Shown here piece by piece: positions 1-7,343 of a DNA stretch of 8,266 bases. Made by a program: the position numbers and the translations under genes. The notes beneath the pieces are model-generated. The model worked only from the letters and a program-made list of their open reading frames with translations, had not been told where the DNA came from and ran no database searches. Source of the DNA: Minisyncoccota bacterium. Lineage in GTDB: Bacteria > Patescibacteriota > Minisyncoccia > Minisyncoccales > Minisyncoccaceae. Every line of letters begins with the position of its first letter. Position 1 is the stretch's first letter. The stretch lies in contig JAQVZN010000023.1 of the NCBI GenBank assembly GCA_028708155.1, positions 1 through 8,266 on the forward strand, in the 5' to 3' direction.

Positions 1-2
1 GG

Positions 3-44
3 TCCGAAATTATTAAAGAGTCATATTTTGACATCTTTAAATAA
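3..44 (+). CDS. 3' end of an upstream gene (partial, unidentified)
   Basis: The first bases are probably the tail of a gene that starts before the window. Frame 3 reads SEIIKESYFDIFK and stops at TAA 42-44, 12 bases before the terminator stem at 57. Its mix of charged and hydrophobic residues looks like a real C-terminus. Frame 1 (GPKLLKSHILTSLNNFLI, stop at 55-57) is an alternative; its stop would touch the terminator stem. Thirteen residues are too few to name a family. The following terminator supports a plus-strand gene ending here. Confidence 0.4.
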   Translation, partial: SEIIKESYFDIFK

Positions 45-56
45 TTTTTTAATATA

Positions 57-81
57 GTCGTTTTTTAAAAACGGCTTTTTT
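57..81 (+). terminator. Rho-independent terminator
   Basis: GTCGTTTT (57-64) can pair with AAAACGGC (68-75), with one G-U pair, to form a hairpin with a very short A/T loop. It is followed directly by six T (76-81). This is a standard intrinsic terminator on the plus strand. It would end transcription of the upstream gene and insulate the mreB-murA operon. The minus strand has no T-run after the stem, so it is probably one-directional. Confidence 0.8.
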
Positions 82-86
82 GATAC

Positions 87-115
87 TTGTAAATTATTAC
101 TTTATTCGCTATGAT
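87..115 (+). promoter_or_regulatory. Promoter for the mreB1-murA-holB-frr-rseP-proS operon
   Basis: A -35 element TTGTAA (87-92) and a -10 element TATGAT (110-115) are separated by exactly 17 bases, the usual sigma-70 spacing. Only six bases lie between the -10 and the ATG at 122. Transcription would therefore begin at or within a base or two of the start codon, giving a leaderless mRNA. The promoter sits immediately after the terminator at 57-81, as expected for the first gene of a new unit. Confidence 0.7.
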
Positions 116-121
116 GAAAAT

Positions 122-1123
122 ATGAAAATTGGTATTGATTTAGGAACAAAAAATTCTCTTGTTTTTATTCCAGGCAAGGGAATTGTGCTCGATGAGCCAT
201 CTGTAGTTGCAGTTTCAATGAGTGAAAATAAGATACTTGCAGTGGGTAGTCAAGCTAAAGAAATGATTGGAAGAACACCGGATGCTATTACAGTATTCAG
301 GCCACTTCGCGATGGAGTTATTGCTAATTCTAAAATAACTCAAGCGATGATTAAGTATTTTATAACTAAAGTTAATAAAGGGTTTTCTAGATTTATTAAA
401 CCTGATTTATTGATAGGAGTTCCAGCGGGAATTAGTTCAACAGAAAAAAGAGCCGTTATCCAATCAGGTATTGCTGCTGGAGCAAAAGATGTTTTTGTAG
501 CAAAAGAGCCTATTTTATCAGCTATTGGAGCAGGAATTCCGATTAATTCGGCTTCAGGCCATATGATCGTTGATATTGGTGGAGGAACAAGTGAAGTGGC
601 GGTAATATCTCTTGGGGGAATTGTAACGTCAGAATCTTTAAGAGTTGCTGGAGATGTTTTAGATGGATGTGTATCAGATTATATTAAAGAGAGACACAAT
701 TTAGCTATTGGTGATCAAACAGCAGAAGCAATAAAAATGAAAATAGGGACAGCTCTTCCTTCTCAAAAAGAGGAAACAATGGAAATAAGGGGAAGAGACT
801 TAGAAACTGGACTTCCAAAAACAATAAAAATAGCTTCTAATGAAATCTGTGAAGCTATCTCAGATTCTTTAGATGAAATAGTAGTTTGTATTAAAGGAGT
901 TTTAAGAGAAACTCCTCCAGAGCTTGCTGGAGATATTATGGATAAAGGGATGGTTATTGCTGGAGGTGGTGCTTGTCTTAAGAATATCGCTACTTTAATT
1001 TCTCAAAAAACAGGAGTTCCTTGTTTTATCGCTGAAGATCCTCTTCGTTGTGTTGCTAAGGGAACAGGAGTTGTTTTAGATAATTTGGAAATTTATAAAA
1101 AATCCTTAATGAGTAAAAAATAA
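122..1123 (+). CDS. mreB: Rod-shape actin homolog MreB, paralog 1 (no N-terminal helix)
   Basis: A 333-residue bacterial actin of the MreB/Mbl family, which forms membrane-bound ATP-driven filaments guiding peptidoglycan synthesis. Visible ATP-site motifs: phosphate-1 IDLGTKN (5-11), phosphate-2 VDIGGGTSEV (150-159), adenosine-site IAGGGA (279-284). The catalytic Glu is probably E129 in AKEP (127-130), where most MreBs have an acidic residue before that Glu; here it is K128. The protein starts directly at the first beta strand and lacks the amphipathic helix seen in the second MreB at 6242. The loop KGFSRFIKP (86-94) is hydrophobic, so it may still touch the membrane, as in Thermotoga MreB. 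I chose ATG 122 because a TTG at 80 in the same frame would put the promoter and terminator tail inside the gene. First gene of a six-gene unit, four bases before murA. Confidence 0.93.
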   Translation: MKIGIDLGTKNSLVFIPGKGIVLDEPSVVAVSMSENKILAVGSQAKEMIGRTPDAITVFRPLRDGVIANSKITQAMIKYFITKVNKGFSRFIKPDLLIGVPAGISSTEKRAVIQSGIAAGAKDVFVAKEPILSAIGAGIPINSASGHMIVDIGGGTSEVAVISLGGIVTSESLRVAGDVLDGCVSDYIKERHNLAIGDQTAEAIKMKIGTALPSQKEETMEIRGRDLETGLPKTIKIASNEICEAISDSLDEIVVCIKGVLRETPPELAGDIMDKGMVIAGGGACLKNIATLISQKTGVPCFIAEDPLRCVAKGTGVVLDNLEIYKKSLMSKK

Positions 1124-1127
1124 TAAT

Positions 1128-2411
1128 ATGGAAAAGGAAAAATTTGTTATACAAGGGAAACAAAAACTAAAAGGAGAGATTGAAGTTGGTGGAGCAAAAA
1201 ATGCTACTTTTTCTATTTTAGCAGCCACTCTTTTAACCAAAGAAGATGTTTTTATTGATAACCTTCCTTTAATTGAAGATATTTTAAGGATGATAGAAAT
1301 ACTAGAAGGAATGGGTGCAGAGGTTGAATGGTTGAGCAGAAGAAAAGTTAGAATTAATACTAAAAATGTTGATCCAAACAATATAGATAAAAAGAAAATT
1401 CTTAAATTTAGAGGTTCTGTTCTTTTGTTTGGACCACTACTCGCTAGATTTCAAAAAGTTAGTTTACCTAAGCCAGGAGGATGTGTTATTGGTGTTCGTC
1501 CGATAGACACTCATTTAGAAGCTTTTTCTGATTTAGATATGAAGATTACCGAAGAAGAGAATCTTATCAGGATTGAAACTGATGGAAAAACAAAAAGAAA
1601 GACAATAATTTTAAATGAAATTAGCGTAACAACAACAGAAAATGTTCTTCTTTTTGCTGCTTTAAATGAAGGGACAATAATTGTAAAAATGGCAGATATG
1701 GACTATCCATCAATGGAGCTTGTTAAAGTTTTAAAAAAGATGGGGGTTAGCATTGAGGTTGGTTTTCATCAAATTAAAATTACTGGAAAAAAAGAACTTT
1801 CTTCTTTTGATCATAAAATGATGTATGATCCTATTGAGGCGGGAACATATATAATTTTAGCGGCAGTAACAAAAGGAGATATTCTTGTTAAAAATGTTGA
1901 TTTAAGATATTTGTATTTTCCTTTAAAGATATTGAAGAATGCTGGAATGACGGTTAAAATCTATAAGCAAGATAATGATGTTAATTCTATTAGAATAGCT
2001 CCTTGGGAGAAAATTAAGATAGAAAAAATACAAAGTTTGCCTTTTCCGGGGCTTCCATCTGATCTTTTACCTCTTTTTGGAGTTCTTGCTAGTCAAGCAA
2101 AAGGAGCAACAATCATACACGATCCTTTATACGATGGTAGACTTGAATATTTAAAAGGGTTAAGAAAAATGGGAGTAGATATTTTCTTCTCAGATCCTCA
2201 TAGAGCTATTGTTTCTGGTCCGTCAGAACTTTATGGAGCAGATCTAGGATCTTTTGACTTAAGGGCAGGAGCTTCTCTTATTACAGCCGCCTTAATTGCT
2301 AAAGGAAAAACAACCATAAGAGAGATTTATCAAGTTGATAGAGGTTACGAACAAATAGATAAAAAACTTAAAAAATTAGGAGCTGATATTAAAAGAGTAA
2401 AATATGAGTAA
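1128..2411 (+). CDS. murA: UDP-N-acetylglucosamine 1-carboxyvinyltransferase (MurA)
   Basis: MurA carries out the first committed step of peptidoglycan synthesis in the cytoplasm: it transfers enolpyruvate from phosphoenolpyruvate to UDP-GlcNAc. The 427 residues compare well with the usual 415-430. Key positions visible: the Lys-Asn pair in GGAKNA (K24, N25), the PEP-binding Cys in PGGCVIGVRP (C119), the Asp in PGLPSDL (D312), DLRAGASL (377-384) and DRGYEQI (404-410). C119 is the ordinary Cys form, which in this family reacts with fosfomycin, not the resistant Asp form. It lies four bases after mreB1, overlaps holB by eight bases and has no Shine-Dalgarno. The pairing with mreB1 fits joint supply and steering of cell-wall synthesis. 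EPSP synthase is the only similar fold; the Cys loop argues against it. Confidence 0.95.
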   Translation: MEKEKFVIQGKQKLKGEIEVGGAKNATFSILAATLLTKEDVFIDNLPLIEDILRMIEILEGMGAEVEWLSRRKVRINTKNVDPNNIDKKKILKFRGSVLLFGPLLARFQKVSLPKPGGCVIGVRPIDTHLEAFSDLDMKITEEENLIRIETDGKTKRKTIILNEISVTTTENVLLFAALNEGTIIVKMADMDYPSMELVKVLKKMGVSIEVGFHQIKITGKKELSSFDHKMMYDPIEAGTYIILAAVTKGDILVKNVDLRYLYFPLKILKNAGMTVKIYKQDNDVNSIRIAPWEKIKIEKIQSLPFPGLPSDLLPLFGVLASQAKGATIIHDPLYDGRLEYLKGLRKMGVDIFFSDPHRAIVSGPSELYGADLGSFDLRAGASLITAALIAKGKTTIREIYQVDRGYEQIDKKLKKLGADIKRVKYE

Positions 2412-3324
2412 GGTTATAGGACATAAAAAGCAATTAGACTTTTTTTCAAAGATAATCTTAAATAAAAAAATACCGCATGCTTTTCTTTTTTCAGGAGAAG
2501 ATAAAATTGGTAAAAAAACTTTTGCTTTTCATCTCGCTAAATTAATTTTATGTGAGAATAATGCTTGCGATAAATGTAAGACTTGCTTAGATATTGATAA
2601 AAGAATGTCTCCAGATGTTTGCCTTATTGAAAGTGAAAATGGAAATATAGAAATTGATAAAATTAGAGCCTTAAAAGAATTTCTTTTATTAAAAAGCTAC
2701 AGTAACAAAAAAAAGATTGCTATTATTAATGATGCTCATTTGATGAGGACTGATGCTCAAAACAGTATTTTAAAATTACTAGAAGAGCCACCAGAAAATT
2801 CTGTTTTAATTTTAATTACTAATTTTAAAGAGATGATTCTTGAGACGATAAAGTCTAGGGTTCAAAGTGTTAGTTTTAATAAAGTTAAAACAGAAGAAAT
2901 AGAGGAATATTTAGTAAGTGAGGGTGTTGAAAATAAACTAGCGAAAGAAATTAGTTTTTTTGCTGGAGGAAAAATAGGAAAAGCGATAGAACTTCTAGAA
3001 GATGAAGGGCAAAGAGATTTTTTTGCCGAGACAATGAAGTATCTAGAGGGGATAGAACGTCAGCCATTTGATAAAAGATTTGAATATGTTAAAGAAATAT
3101 ATGAGGATAAGGAAGCCACTCTTGAGATTTTAAATATTTTTGAAAGGTTTTTTAGAAGGATAATGTTTTTAAAATTATATGGAAAGGAAGATGTTAATTT
3201 TAAAAGTTACTCTTTACTTAAGATAAGGAATATTATAGAAGAAATACAAAAGACAAAATATTATTTTGTAAATACAAACACAAATAAAAAATTATTATTA
3301 GAAAATTTAATGATTAATATATAA
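2404..3324 (+). CDS. holB: DNA polymerase III clamp loader, delta' subunit
   Basis: A 306-residue AAA+ clamp-loader protein of the delta'/gamma family, acting with gamma/tau and delta to load the sliding clamp at replication forks. In order: VIGHKKQLDFF start; a P-loop-like GEDKIGKKT (31-39); a zinc module with C50, C55, C58 and C61 (CX4CX2CX2C); Walker-B-like IINDAH (107-112); the sensor region QNSILKLLEEPP (119-130); and an SRV motif (151-153), the counterpart of the SRC arginine finger. Length fits delta' and not the longer DnaX. The P-loop reads GKKT, so nucleotide binding cannot be judged from sequence. It starts inside the end of murA (ATGAGTAA overlap) with no clear ribosome site, suggesting translation coupled to murA. 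Ends three bases before frr. Confidence 0.88.
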   Translation: MSKVIGHKKQLDFFSKIILNKKIPHAFLFSGEDKIGKKTFAFHLAKLILCENNACDKCKTCLDIDKRMSPDVCLIESENGNIEIDKIRALKEFLLLKSYSNKKKIAIINDAHLMRTDAQNSILKLLEEPPENSVLILITNFKEMILETIKSRVQSVSFNKVKTEEIEEYLVSEGVENKLAKEISFFAGGKIGKAIELLEDEGQRDFFAETMKYLEGIERQPFDKRFEYVKEIYEDKEATLEILNIFERFFRRIMFLKLYGKEDVNFKSYSLLKIRNIIEEIQKTKYYFVNTNTNKKLLLENLMINI

Positions 3325-3327
3325 TAT

Positions 3328-3879
3328 ATGTATAAAGAACAAATAGAAGCTGTTAAGCCTGAGTTTGAGAAAGCATTTAATTATGTTTCTCAAAAATTAA
3401 TAAGTATAAAAACTGGACGAGCTAATCCAGCACTTGTTGAAAACACATTGGTGGATGTTTATGGTTCAAAAATGCCTGTTAAACAGCTTGCTTCAATATC
3501 TGTTGCGGGACCTAAAAGATTAAGGGTAGAGCCTTGGGATAAATCATATATTGAGCCAATTGCTAAAGCGATTCAAACAAATACCGCTCTTTCTCCAGCA
3601 ACTGATTCTACAGGAGTTTCTATAACAATGCCTGAATTAACAGAAGATGTTAGAAAAGATATGATAAGAACTGTTTCTCAGATTGATGATAGTGCTAAAA
3701 AAACAGTGAGAAAATATAGAGATGAGGCTTGGTCAAATATTCAAAAGATGCAAAAAGAAGGAGCTATTTCTGAAGACGATAAATTTAGAGCTAAAGACGA
3801 GCTTCAAAAGGTAGTAGATACTTACAACAGAAAGATAGACGAGCTTATTATAAATAAAAAAAGAGAACTAGAGGCATGA
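3328..3879 (+). CDS. frr: Ribosome recycling factor
   Basis: RRF, with EF-G, splits the post-termination ribosome so its subunits can be reused. The 183 residues match the usual ~185. Diagnostic stretches: KTGRANPALV (28-37), LASISV (54-59), the helix with VRKYRDEA (127-134) where R128 and R131 are the likely equivalents of the conserved rRNA-contacting arginines, GAISEDD (145-151), and a C-terminal charged helix. The two long helical parts flank a central beta domain as in the family. It starts three bases after holB with no Shine-Dalgarno, and its TGA stop overlaps the rseP ATG by four bases (ATGA). In many bacteria frr follows tsf and pyrH; here holB precedes it. Confidence 0.96.
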   Translation: MYKEQIEAVKPEFEKAFNYVSQKLISIKTGRANPALVENTLVDVYGSKMPVKQLASISVAGPKRLRVEPWDKSYIEPIAKAIQTNTALSPATDSTGVSITMPELTEDVRKDMIRTVSQIDDSAKKTVRKYRDEAWSNIQKMQKEGAISEDDKFRAKDELQKVVDTYNRKIDELIINKKRELEA

Positions 3880-4997
3880 TTATTGATTTTTTAATAGCAT
3901 TGATAGCATTTGCTATCATTATAACGATAGTTATTACTGCTCATGAATTAGGACATTTTTTGGGAGCTAAAAAAACGAAGACAAAGGTAACTGAATTTGT
4001 AGTAGGTTTTCCTCCTTTTATTTGGAAAAAACAAATTGGTGAAACTCTTTTTGGAATAGGGGCTATTCCTTTTGGAGGATATAATAAAATACATGGAGAG
4101 GATGAATCTGAAGTAAGTAAGGAAGATAAATCAAGTTACACCTCAAAAACAACTCCTCAGAAACTTTTAATTATTATTTCTGGAGTGATCGGTAATTTTA
4201 TTCTTTCAATCATTCTTTTCTATATTGTTCTTTTCTCTTCAGGATTATCGGTTAATATTGGACTTGTAAATCCAGATTATAAATTTCCATTAGGAGTTCA
4301 AGAAAATTATCTATTAATTGGATCAGTTGAAGAAAATTCTACCGCAGATTACGCTTCAATTAAACCAAATGAAATTATCTTAACAATTAATAGTCAAAAA
4401 GTTGAAAATGCCGATAAGCTAAAAACTATTTTGGAAGAAACAAAAGGTGAGGCTTTAGCTATTTATACTGAAAACATAGAAACAAAGGAAAAAACATTTC
4501 ATTTATTAAACAATAATACTGACAAGATTGGTATTGGTTATACAAATATTGTTAATATTTCTTATAATGATAATTTAGTAGATAAGATTTTTTCTGGTTT
4601 CTTTCACACTTACAATTTTGCTGATTATTCTTTAGCAACTTTAGGACATATGATTTCTAAGTCATTTATTCAAAAAGATGCAAGTATTGCTTCTAATGCA
4701 CTTGCTGGACCAGTAGGAATCTTTGCGATAATAAAAGTTAGTCTAGGCCAGGGATTTTTATACATGATTAATCTTATCGCAATTATATCACTTGCTTTAG
4801 CTATTACTAACTTAATGCCACTTCCTGCACTTGATGGAGGAAAATGTATTTATCTTTTACTTCAAGAAATTTGTCCAAAAGTTTTTACTGATAAATTAAG
4901 TGAAAAAATTGATGGTGTGGGATTTATTCTTTTAATGATTTTAGGAGTTCTTATTGTTATTAAAGATGTTTTCCAATTTAAAGATTTAATATTTTAA
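3876..4997 (+). CDS. rseP: RseP-type site-2 membrane metalloprotease (M50)
   Basis: An intramembrane zinc protease of the RseP/RasP family (373 residues), which cuts membrane-embedded substrates such as anti-sigma factors or leftover signal peptides; the substrate here is unknown. Visible: a first membrane helix (about 3-22) running into HELGH (23-27; zinc ligands H23 and H27, catalytic E24); FGGY (66-69); a second helix (about 97-121); a PDZ-like domain (about 145-205); and a third helix leading into NLMPLPALDGG (312-322), with D320 as third zinc ligand. A last helix lies at about 347-364. All catalytic residues are present. It has one PDZ domain, unlike E. coli RseP with two. Its ATG overlaps the frr stop (ATGA); proS follows after four A. 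Position between frr and proS is the classic place for this gene. Confidence 0.93.
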   Translation: MIIDFLIALIAFAIIITIVITAHELGHFLGAKKTKTKVTEFVVGFPPFIWKKQIGETLFGIGAIPFGGYNKIHGEDESEVSKEDKSSYTSKTTPQKLLIIISGVIGNFILSIILFYIVLFSSGLSVNIGLVNPDYKFPLGVQENYLLIGSVEENSTADYASIKPNEIILTINSQKVENADKLKTILEETKGEALAIYTENIETKEKTFHLLNNNTDKIGIGYTNIVNISYNDNLVDKIFSGFFHTYNFADYSLATLGHMISKSFIQKDASIASNALAGPVGIFAIIKVSLGQGFLYMINLIAIISLALAITNLMPLPALDGGKCIYLLLQEICPKVFTDKLSEKIDGVGFILLMILGVLIVIKDVFQFKDLIF

Positions 4998-5001
4998 AAA
5001 A

Positions 5002-6204
5002 ATGAAAGCTTCAAAAATATTTTCAAAAACACAAAAAACAGATCCAAGTGGAGAAATAAGTACAAACGCAAAGCTTTTAATGAAGGCTGGTTTTATTGAT
5101 AAATTAGGAGCAGGTATTTATACATATTTACCACTTTCTTTAAGGGTGATTAGAAAGATAGAGAAAATTATTAGAAGTGAGCTTAACAGAATTGATGCCG
5201 AAGAACTTTTGATGCCTGCACTTAATCCAAAATCTAATTGGGAGAAGACAGGAAGATGGAATGTTCCTGAAATGTATAAGATTGCTGATGAGGAATATGG
5301 ACTTGGCTGGACTCATGAAGAAATAATAACTCCACTTGCTAAAAAGTTTTTAAATTCAGAAAAAGATTTTCCTAAATCTTTGTATCAGGTGCAGACAAAA
5401 TATAGAAATGAGCCAAGGGCAAAGTCAGGAATCTTAAGAGGAAGAGAATTTATTATGAACGATATGTATTCTTTTCATTTAACAGAAGAAGATTTGGATA
5501 CTTATTACGAAAAAGTTAAAGAAGCTTATTTGAAGATATATGAAAGATGTGGACTTAAAGATTATACTTATTTTACTTTAGCTGACGGAGGAGCTTTTAC
5601 TAAAGGGTTTTCTCATGAATTTCAAACATTAACTGAAGCAGGAGAAGATGTAATTTATATTTGCAAAAAATGTAAATTAGCTTTGAATAAAGAAGTTGAG
5701 CATAAGAAATGTCCTTCTTGTGGGGAAGAAGATTTTGAAGAAAGGAAAGCAATAGAAGTAGGAAACATATTTAAGCTAGGAACAAAATACTCAGAAGCTT
5801 TTGATTTTAAAATAAATGATAAAAACGTTATTATGGGTTGTTATGGAATTGGAGTTTCTAGGCTTTTAGGAACTATTGTGGAAGTTTTTAATGACGAAAA
5901 AGGGATAATTTTTCCTAAAGAAGTTGCTCCTTACGACATCTATTTGGTAGATATTAAAGGAGGGGAAAAATCAGAACAGTTATACAAAGCATTAGAATAC
6001 AAAGGATACGATGTCATCTTTGATGATAGAGATAAAACCCCAGGAGAGAAATTTTCTGACGCTGATTTAATTGGGATTCCAATTAGAATAATTATTTCAG
6101 AAAAAACTTTGAAAGAAGATTCTGTTGAAGTTAAAAAAAGAGGAGAAGAGAAATCGGTTTTAGTAAAAATTAAAGAAATTACTAAATATTTAGAAAAATG
6201 TTGA
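5002..6204 (+). CDS. proS: Proline-tRNA ligase, short form without editing domain
   Basis: Class II aminoacyl-tRNA synthetase that attaches proline to tRNA-Pro. Visible: N-terminal KTDPSGEIST (12-21) and LLMKAGFIDKLGAGIYTYLP (25-44, with motif 1 following), motif 2 with YRNEPRAKSGILRGREF (134-150), the proline-site stretch after it, EVGNIFKLGTKYSEAF (252-267), motif 3 MGCYGIGVSRLLG (278-290), and a C-terminal anticodon-binding domain (about 310-400). E. coli ProRS is 572 residues because of a large editing insertion between motifs 2 and 3. Here that space holds only a short zinc ribbon, C221, C224, C237 and C240. No cis editing of Ala-tRNA-Pro is therefore expected. Last gene of the operon, starting four bases after rseP with no Shine-Dalgarno. 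No terminator follows it, so readthrough into mreB2 is possible. Confidence 0.94.
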   Translation: MKASKIFSKTQKTDPSGEISTNAKLLMKAGFIDKLGAGIYTYLPLSLRVIRKIEKIIRSELNRIDAEELLMPALNPKSNWEKTGRWNVPEMYKIADEEYGLGWTHEEIITPLAKKFLNSEKDFPKSLYQVQTKYRNEPRAKSGILRGREFIMNDMYSFHLTEEDLDTYYEKVKEAYLKIYERCGLKDYTYFTLADGGAFTKGFSHEFQTLTEAGEDVIYICKKCKLALNKEVEHKKCPSCGEEDFEERKAIEVGNIFKLGTKYSEAFDFKINDKNVIMGCYGIGVSRLLGTIVEVFNDEKGIIFPKEVAPYDIYLVDIKGGEKSEQLYKALEYKGYDVIFDDRDKTPGEKFSDADLIGIPIRIIISEKTLKEDSVEVKKRGEEKSVLVKIKEITKYLEKC

Positions 6205-6229
6205 TTTTAAGATTAAAACTTGTTAGTAT
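6201..6229 (+). promoter_or_regulatory. Promoter for the second mreB
   Basis: TTGATT (6201-6206) and TAGTAT (6224-6229) are 17 bases apart, and TG precedes the -10 (6221-6222) as in extended -10 promoters. The -35 contains the TGA stop of proS (6202-6204). Twelve bases separate the -10 from ATG 6242, leaving a leader of about five to seven bases, too short for a Shine-Dalgarno. The -10 matches the consensus at four of six bases, so this is the weaker end of the promoters in this window. Confidence 0.55.
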
Positions 6230-6241
6230 AGACAAAACATT

Positions 6242-7303
6242 ATGAAGAAATTTTTCGATAGATTTTCAAACGATATAGCCATTGATCTTGGAACAGCAAA
6301 CTGTTTGGTTTATGTTAGAGGAAGAGGGATTATTCTTTCTGAGCCTTCTGTGGTGGCGATTAATCAAAAAACAGGTCAAGTTTTAGCTATAGGAAGAGAG
6401 GCTGAAAAAATGGTAGGAAAAACTCCAGGGCACATTGTCGCAACCAGACCGCTCGTAAATGGTGTTGTTTCTGATTTTGAAGTAACAGAGCAAATGCTTA
6501 GATATTTATTTGAAAGAGCAAGAGAGGACAAAATAAATATTATTAAGCCAAGAGCTATTGTTGGTATTCCTTGTGGAGTAACTGAGGTAGAAAGAAAAGC
6601 TGTTATTGATGCAGCTAAATCAGCAGGAGCAAGAGAGGTTTTCTTAATTGAAGAACCTATGGCAGCTACAATAGGAGCAAGACTTCCAGTGCAAGAAGCT
6701 GGGGGTAATTTTATCGTTGATATTGGAGGAGGAACAGCAGAAATTGCCGTTATTTCACTTGGAGGAATCGTTGTTTCTAAAAGTTTAAGAGTTGCTGGAG
6801 ACAGGCTTAATCAAGATATTATTAAATATGCTCAAGAAAAATTTAAACTTTTAATAGGAGTAAGAACTGCGGAAAATGTTAAAATAAATATTGGAACAGT
6901 ATATTTTGATGAAAATGATAAGAAGAATAAATTAAAGAGAGTAGCTATTAGAGGGAGAAACTTAGTAACAGGACTTCCAGAAGAAATTACAGTTTCAAGA
7001 AACGATATTAAGAAAGCAATGGAAAGATCTGTAAACCAAATTATTGGAGAAATTAAAAATACTATAGAGATAACTCCACCAGAATTAATTTCTGATATTA
7101 TGAAAAAAGGTATTTGTCTTGCTGGAGGAGGAGCGCTACTCGGAGGATTAGATATTCTTATTACTAAAGAAACAGGAGTTCCTGCATATGTTATAGAAGA
7201 TCCAATGACGGCTGTAGCTAGGGGGGCAGGAGTAGTACTAGAAGACTTAGATGAATATGCTGAAGTTCTTGTAGAAACAGATGAACTTATTCCACCTAAA
7301 TAG
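6242..7303 (+). CDS. mreB: Rod-shape actin homolog MreB, paralog 2 (canonical)
   Basis: A second MreB (353 residues), the more typical one. It begins MKKFFDRFSND, a short amphipathic helix like the membrane anchor at the N-terminus of E. coli MreB, then IDLGTAN (14-20, phosphate-1). Further motifs: GIPCGVTEVERKA (108-120), IEEPMAA (136-142, catalytic Glu probably E138), VDIGGGTAEI (159-168, phosphate-2), LAGGGALLGG (293-302, adenosine site). The acidic pair EE is intact, unlike KE in paralog 1. An acidic C-terminal tail (about 333-353, ending ELIPPK) extends past paralog 1. By eye a little under half the positions match paralog 1, so this is an old duplication or two lineages, not a recent copy. 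It has its own promoter. No mreC, mreD, rodA or PBP gene lies in the window. Confidence 0.96.
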   Translation: MKKFFDRFSNDIAIDLGTANCLVYVRGRGIILSEPSVVAINQKTGQVLAIGREAEKMVGKTPGHIVATRPLVNGVVSDFEVTEQMLRYLFERAREDKINIIKPRAIVGIPCGVTEVERKAVIDAAKSAGAREVFLIEEPMAATIGARLPVQEAGGNFIVDIGGGTAEIAVISLGGIVVSKSLRVAGDRLNQDIIKYAQEKFKLLIGVRTAENVKINIGTVYFDENDKKNKLKRVAIRGRNLVTGLPEEITVSRNDIKKAMERSVNQIIGEIKNTIEITPPELISDIMKKGICLAGGGALLGGLDILITKETGVPAYVIEDPMTAVARGAGVVLEDLDEYAEVLVETDELIPPK

Positions 7304-7305
7304 AT

Positions 7306-7334
7306 TTGATTAAAATATTATACTTTGGTATAAT
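7306..7334 (+). promoter_or_regulatory. Promoter for the pilin-LamG gene (extended -10)
   Basis: TTGATT (7306-7311), a 17-base spacer, then a perfect TATAAT (7329-7334) preceded by TGG, giving an extended -10. This is the best promoter in the window. Nine bases lie between the -10 and ATG 7344, so the mRNA would start about two to four bases before the start codon. The -10 lies inside the right arm of the inverted repeat at 7312-7339, so a repressor binding that repeat, or a hairpin in readthrough RNA, could affect it. Confidence 0.8.
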
Positions 7335-7340
7335 ATTTTT
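7312..7340 (+). terminator. Perfect 12-bp inverted repeat, possible mreB2 terminator overlapping a promoter
   Basis: AAAATATTATAC (7312-7323), a four-base loop TTTG, and GTATAATATTTT (7328-7339) form a perfect 12-bp stem, followed by one more T (7340). It lies eight bases after the mreB2 stop and ends in a five-T run, so it can work as an intrinsic terminator. The stem has a single G-C pair, so it is weaker than the one at 57-81. The right arm also carries the TATAAT of the pilin promoter. An operator is an alternative reading. Confidence 0.55.
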
Positions 7341-7343
7341 AAT

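Noticed and set aside
1..81. A tRNA or small RNA gene at the window edge
   Set aside because: No cloverleaf, no CCA-like end and no T-loop motif are visible; the sequence reads better as the tail of a coding region followed by a terminator.
80..121. A TTG start at 80 that would add 14 residues to the first MreB
   Set aside because: It would place the terminator T-run and the whole promoter inside the gene, and the added residues do not resemble the amphipathic helix of MreB; ATG 122 directly precedes the conserved first strand.
1106..1381. A 91-codon open frame on the minus strand
   Set aside because: It lies opposite the start of murA, has a low-complexity hydrophobic sequence and no recognisable motif; it is a shadow of murA.
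3901..3918. Perfect inverted repeat TGATAGCA-TT-TGCTATCA near the start of rseP
   Set aside because: It lies in codons for the first membrane helix (Ile, Ala, Leu), where ATAGCATT is also repeated in frame; it is probably a by-product of that hydrophobic coding sequence, with no T-run or promoter beside it.
7317..7322. A TATAAT on the minus strand, suggesting a divergent promoter
   Set aside because: It is simply the other arm of the inverted repeat; no -35 at the right distance on the minus strand and no minus-strand gene follows.
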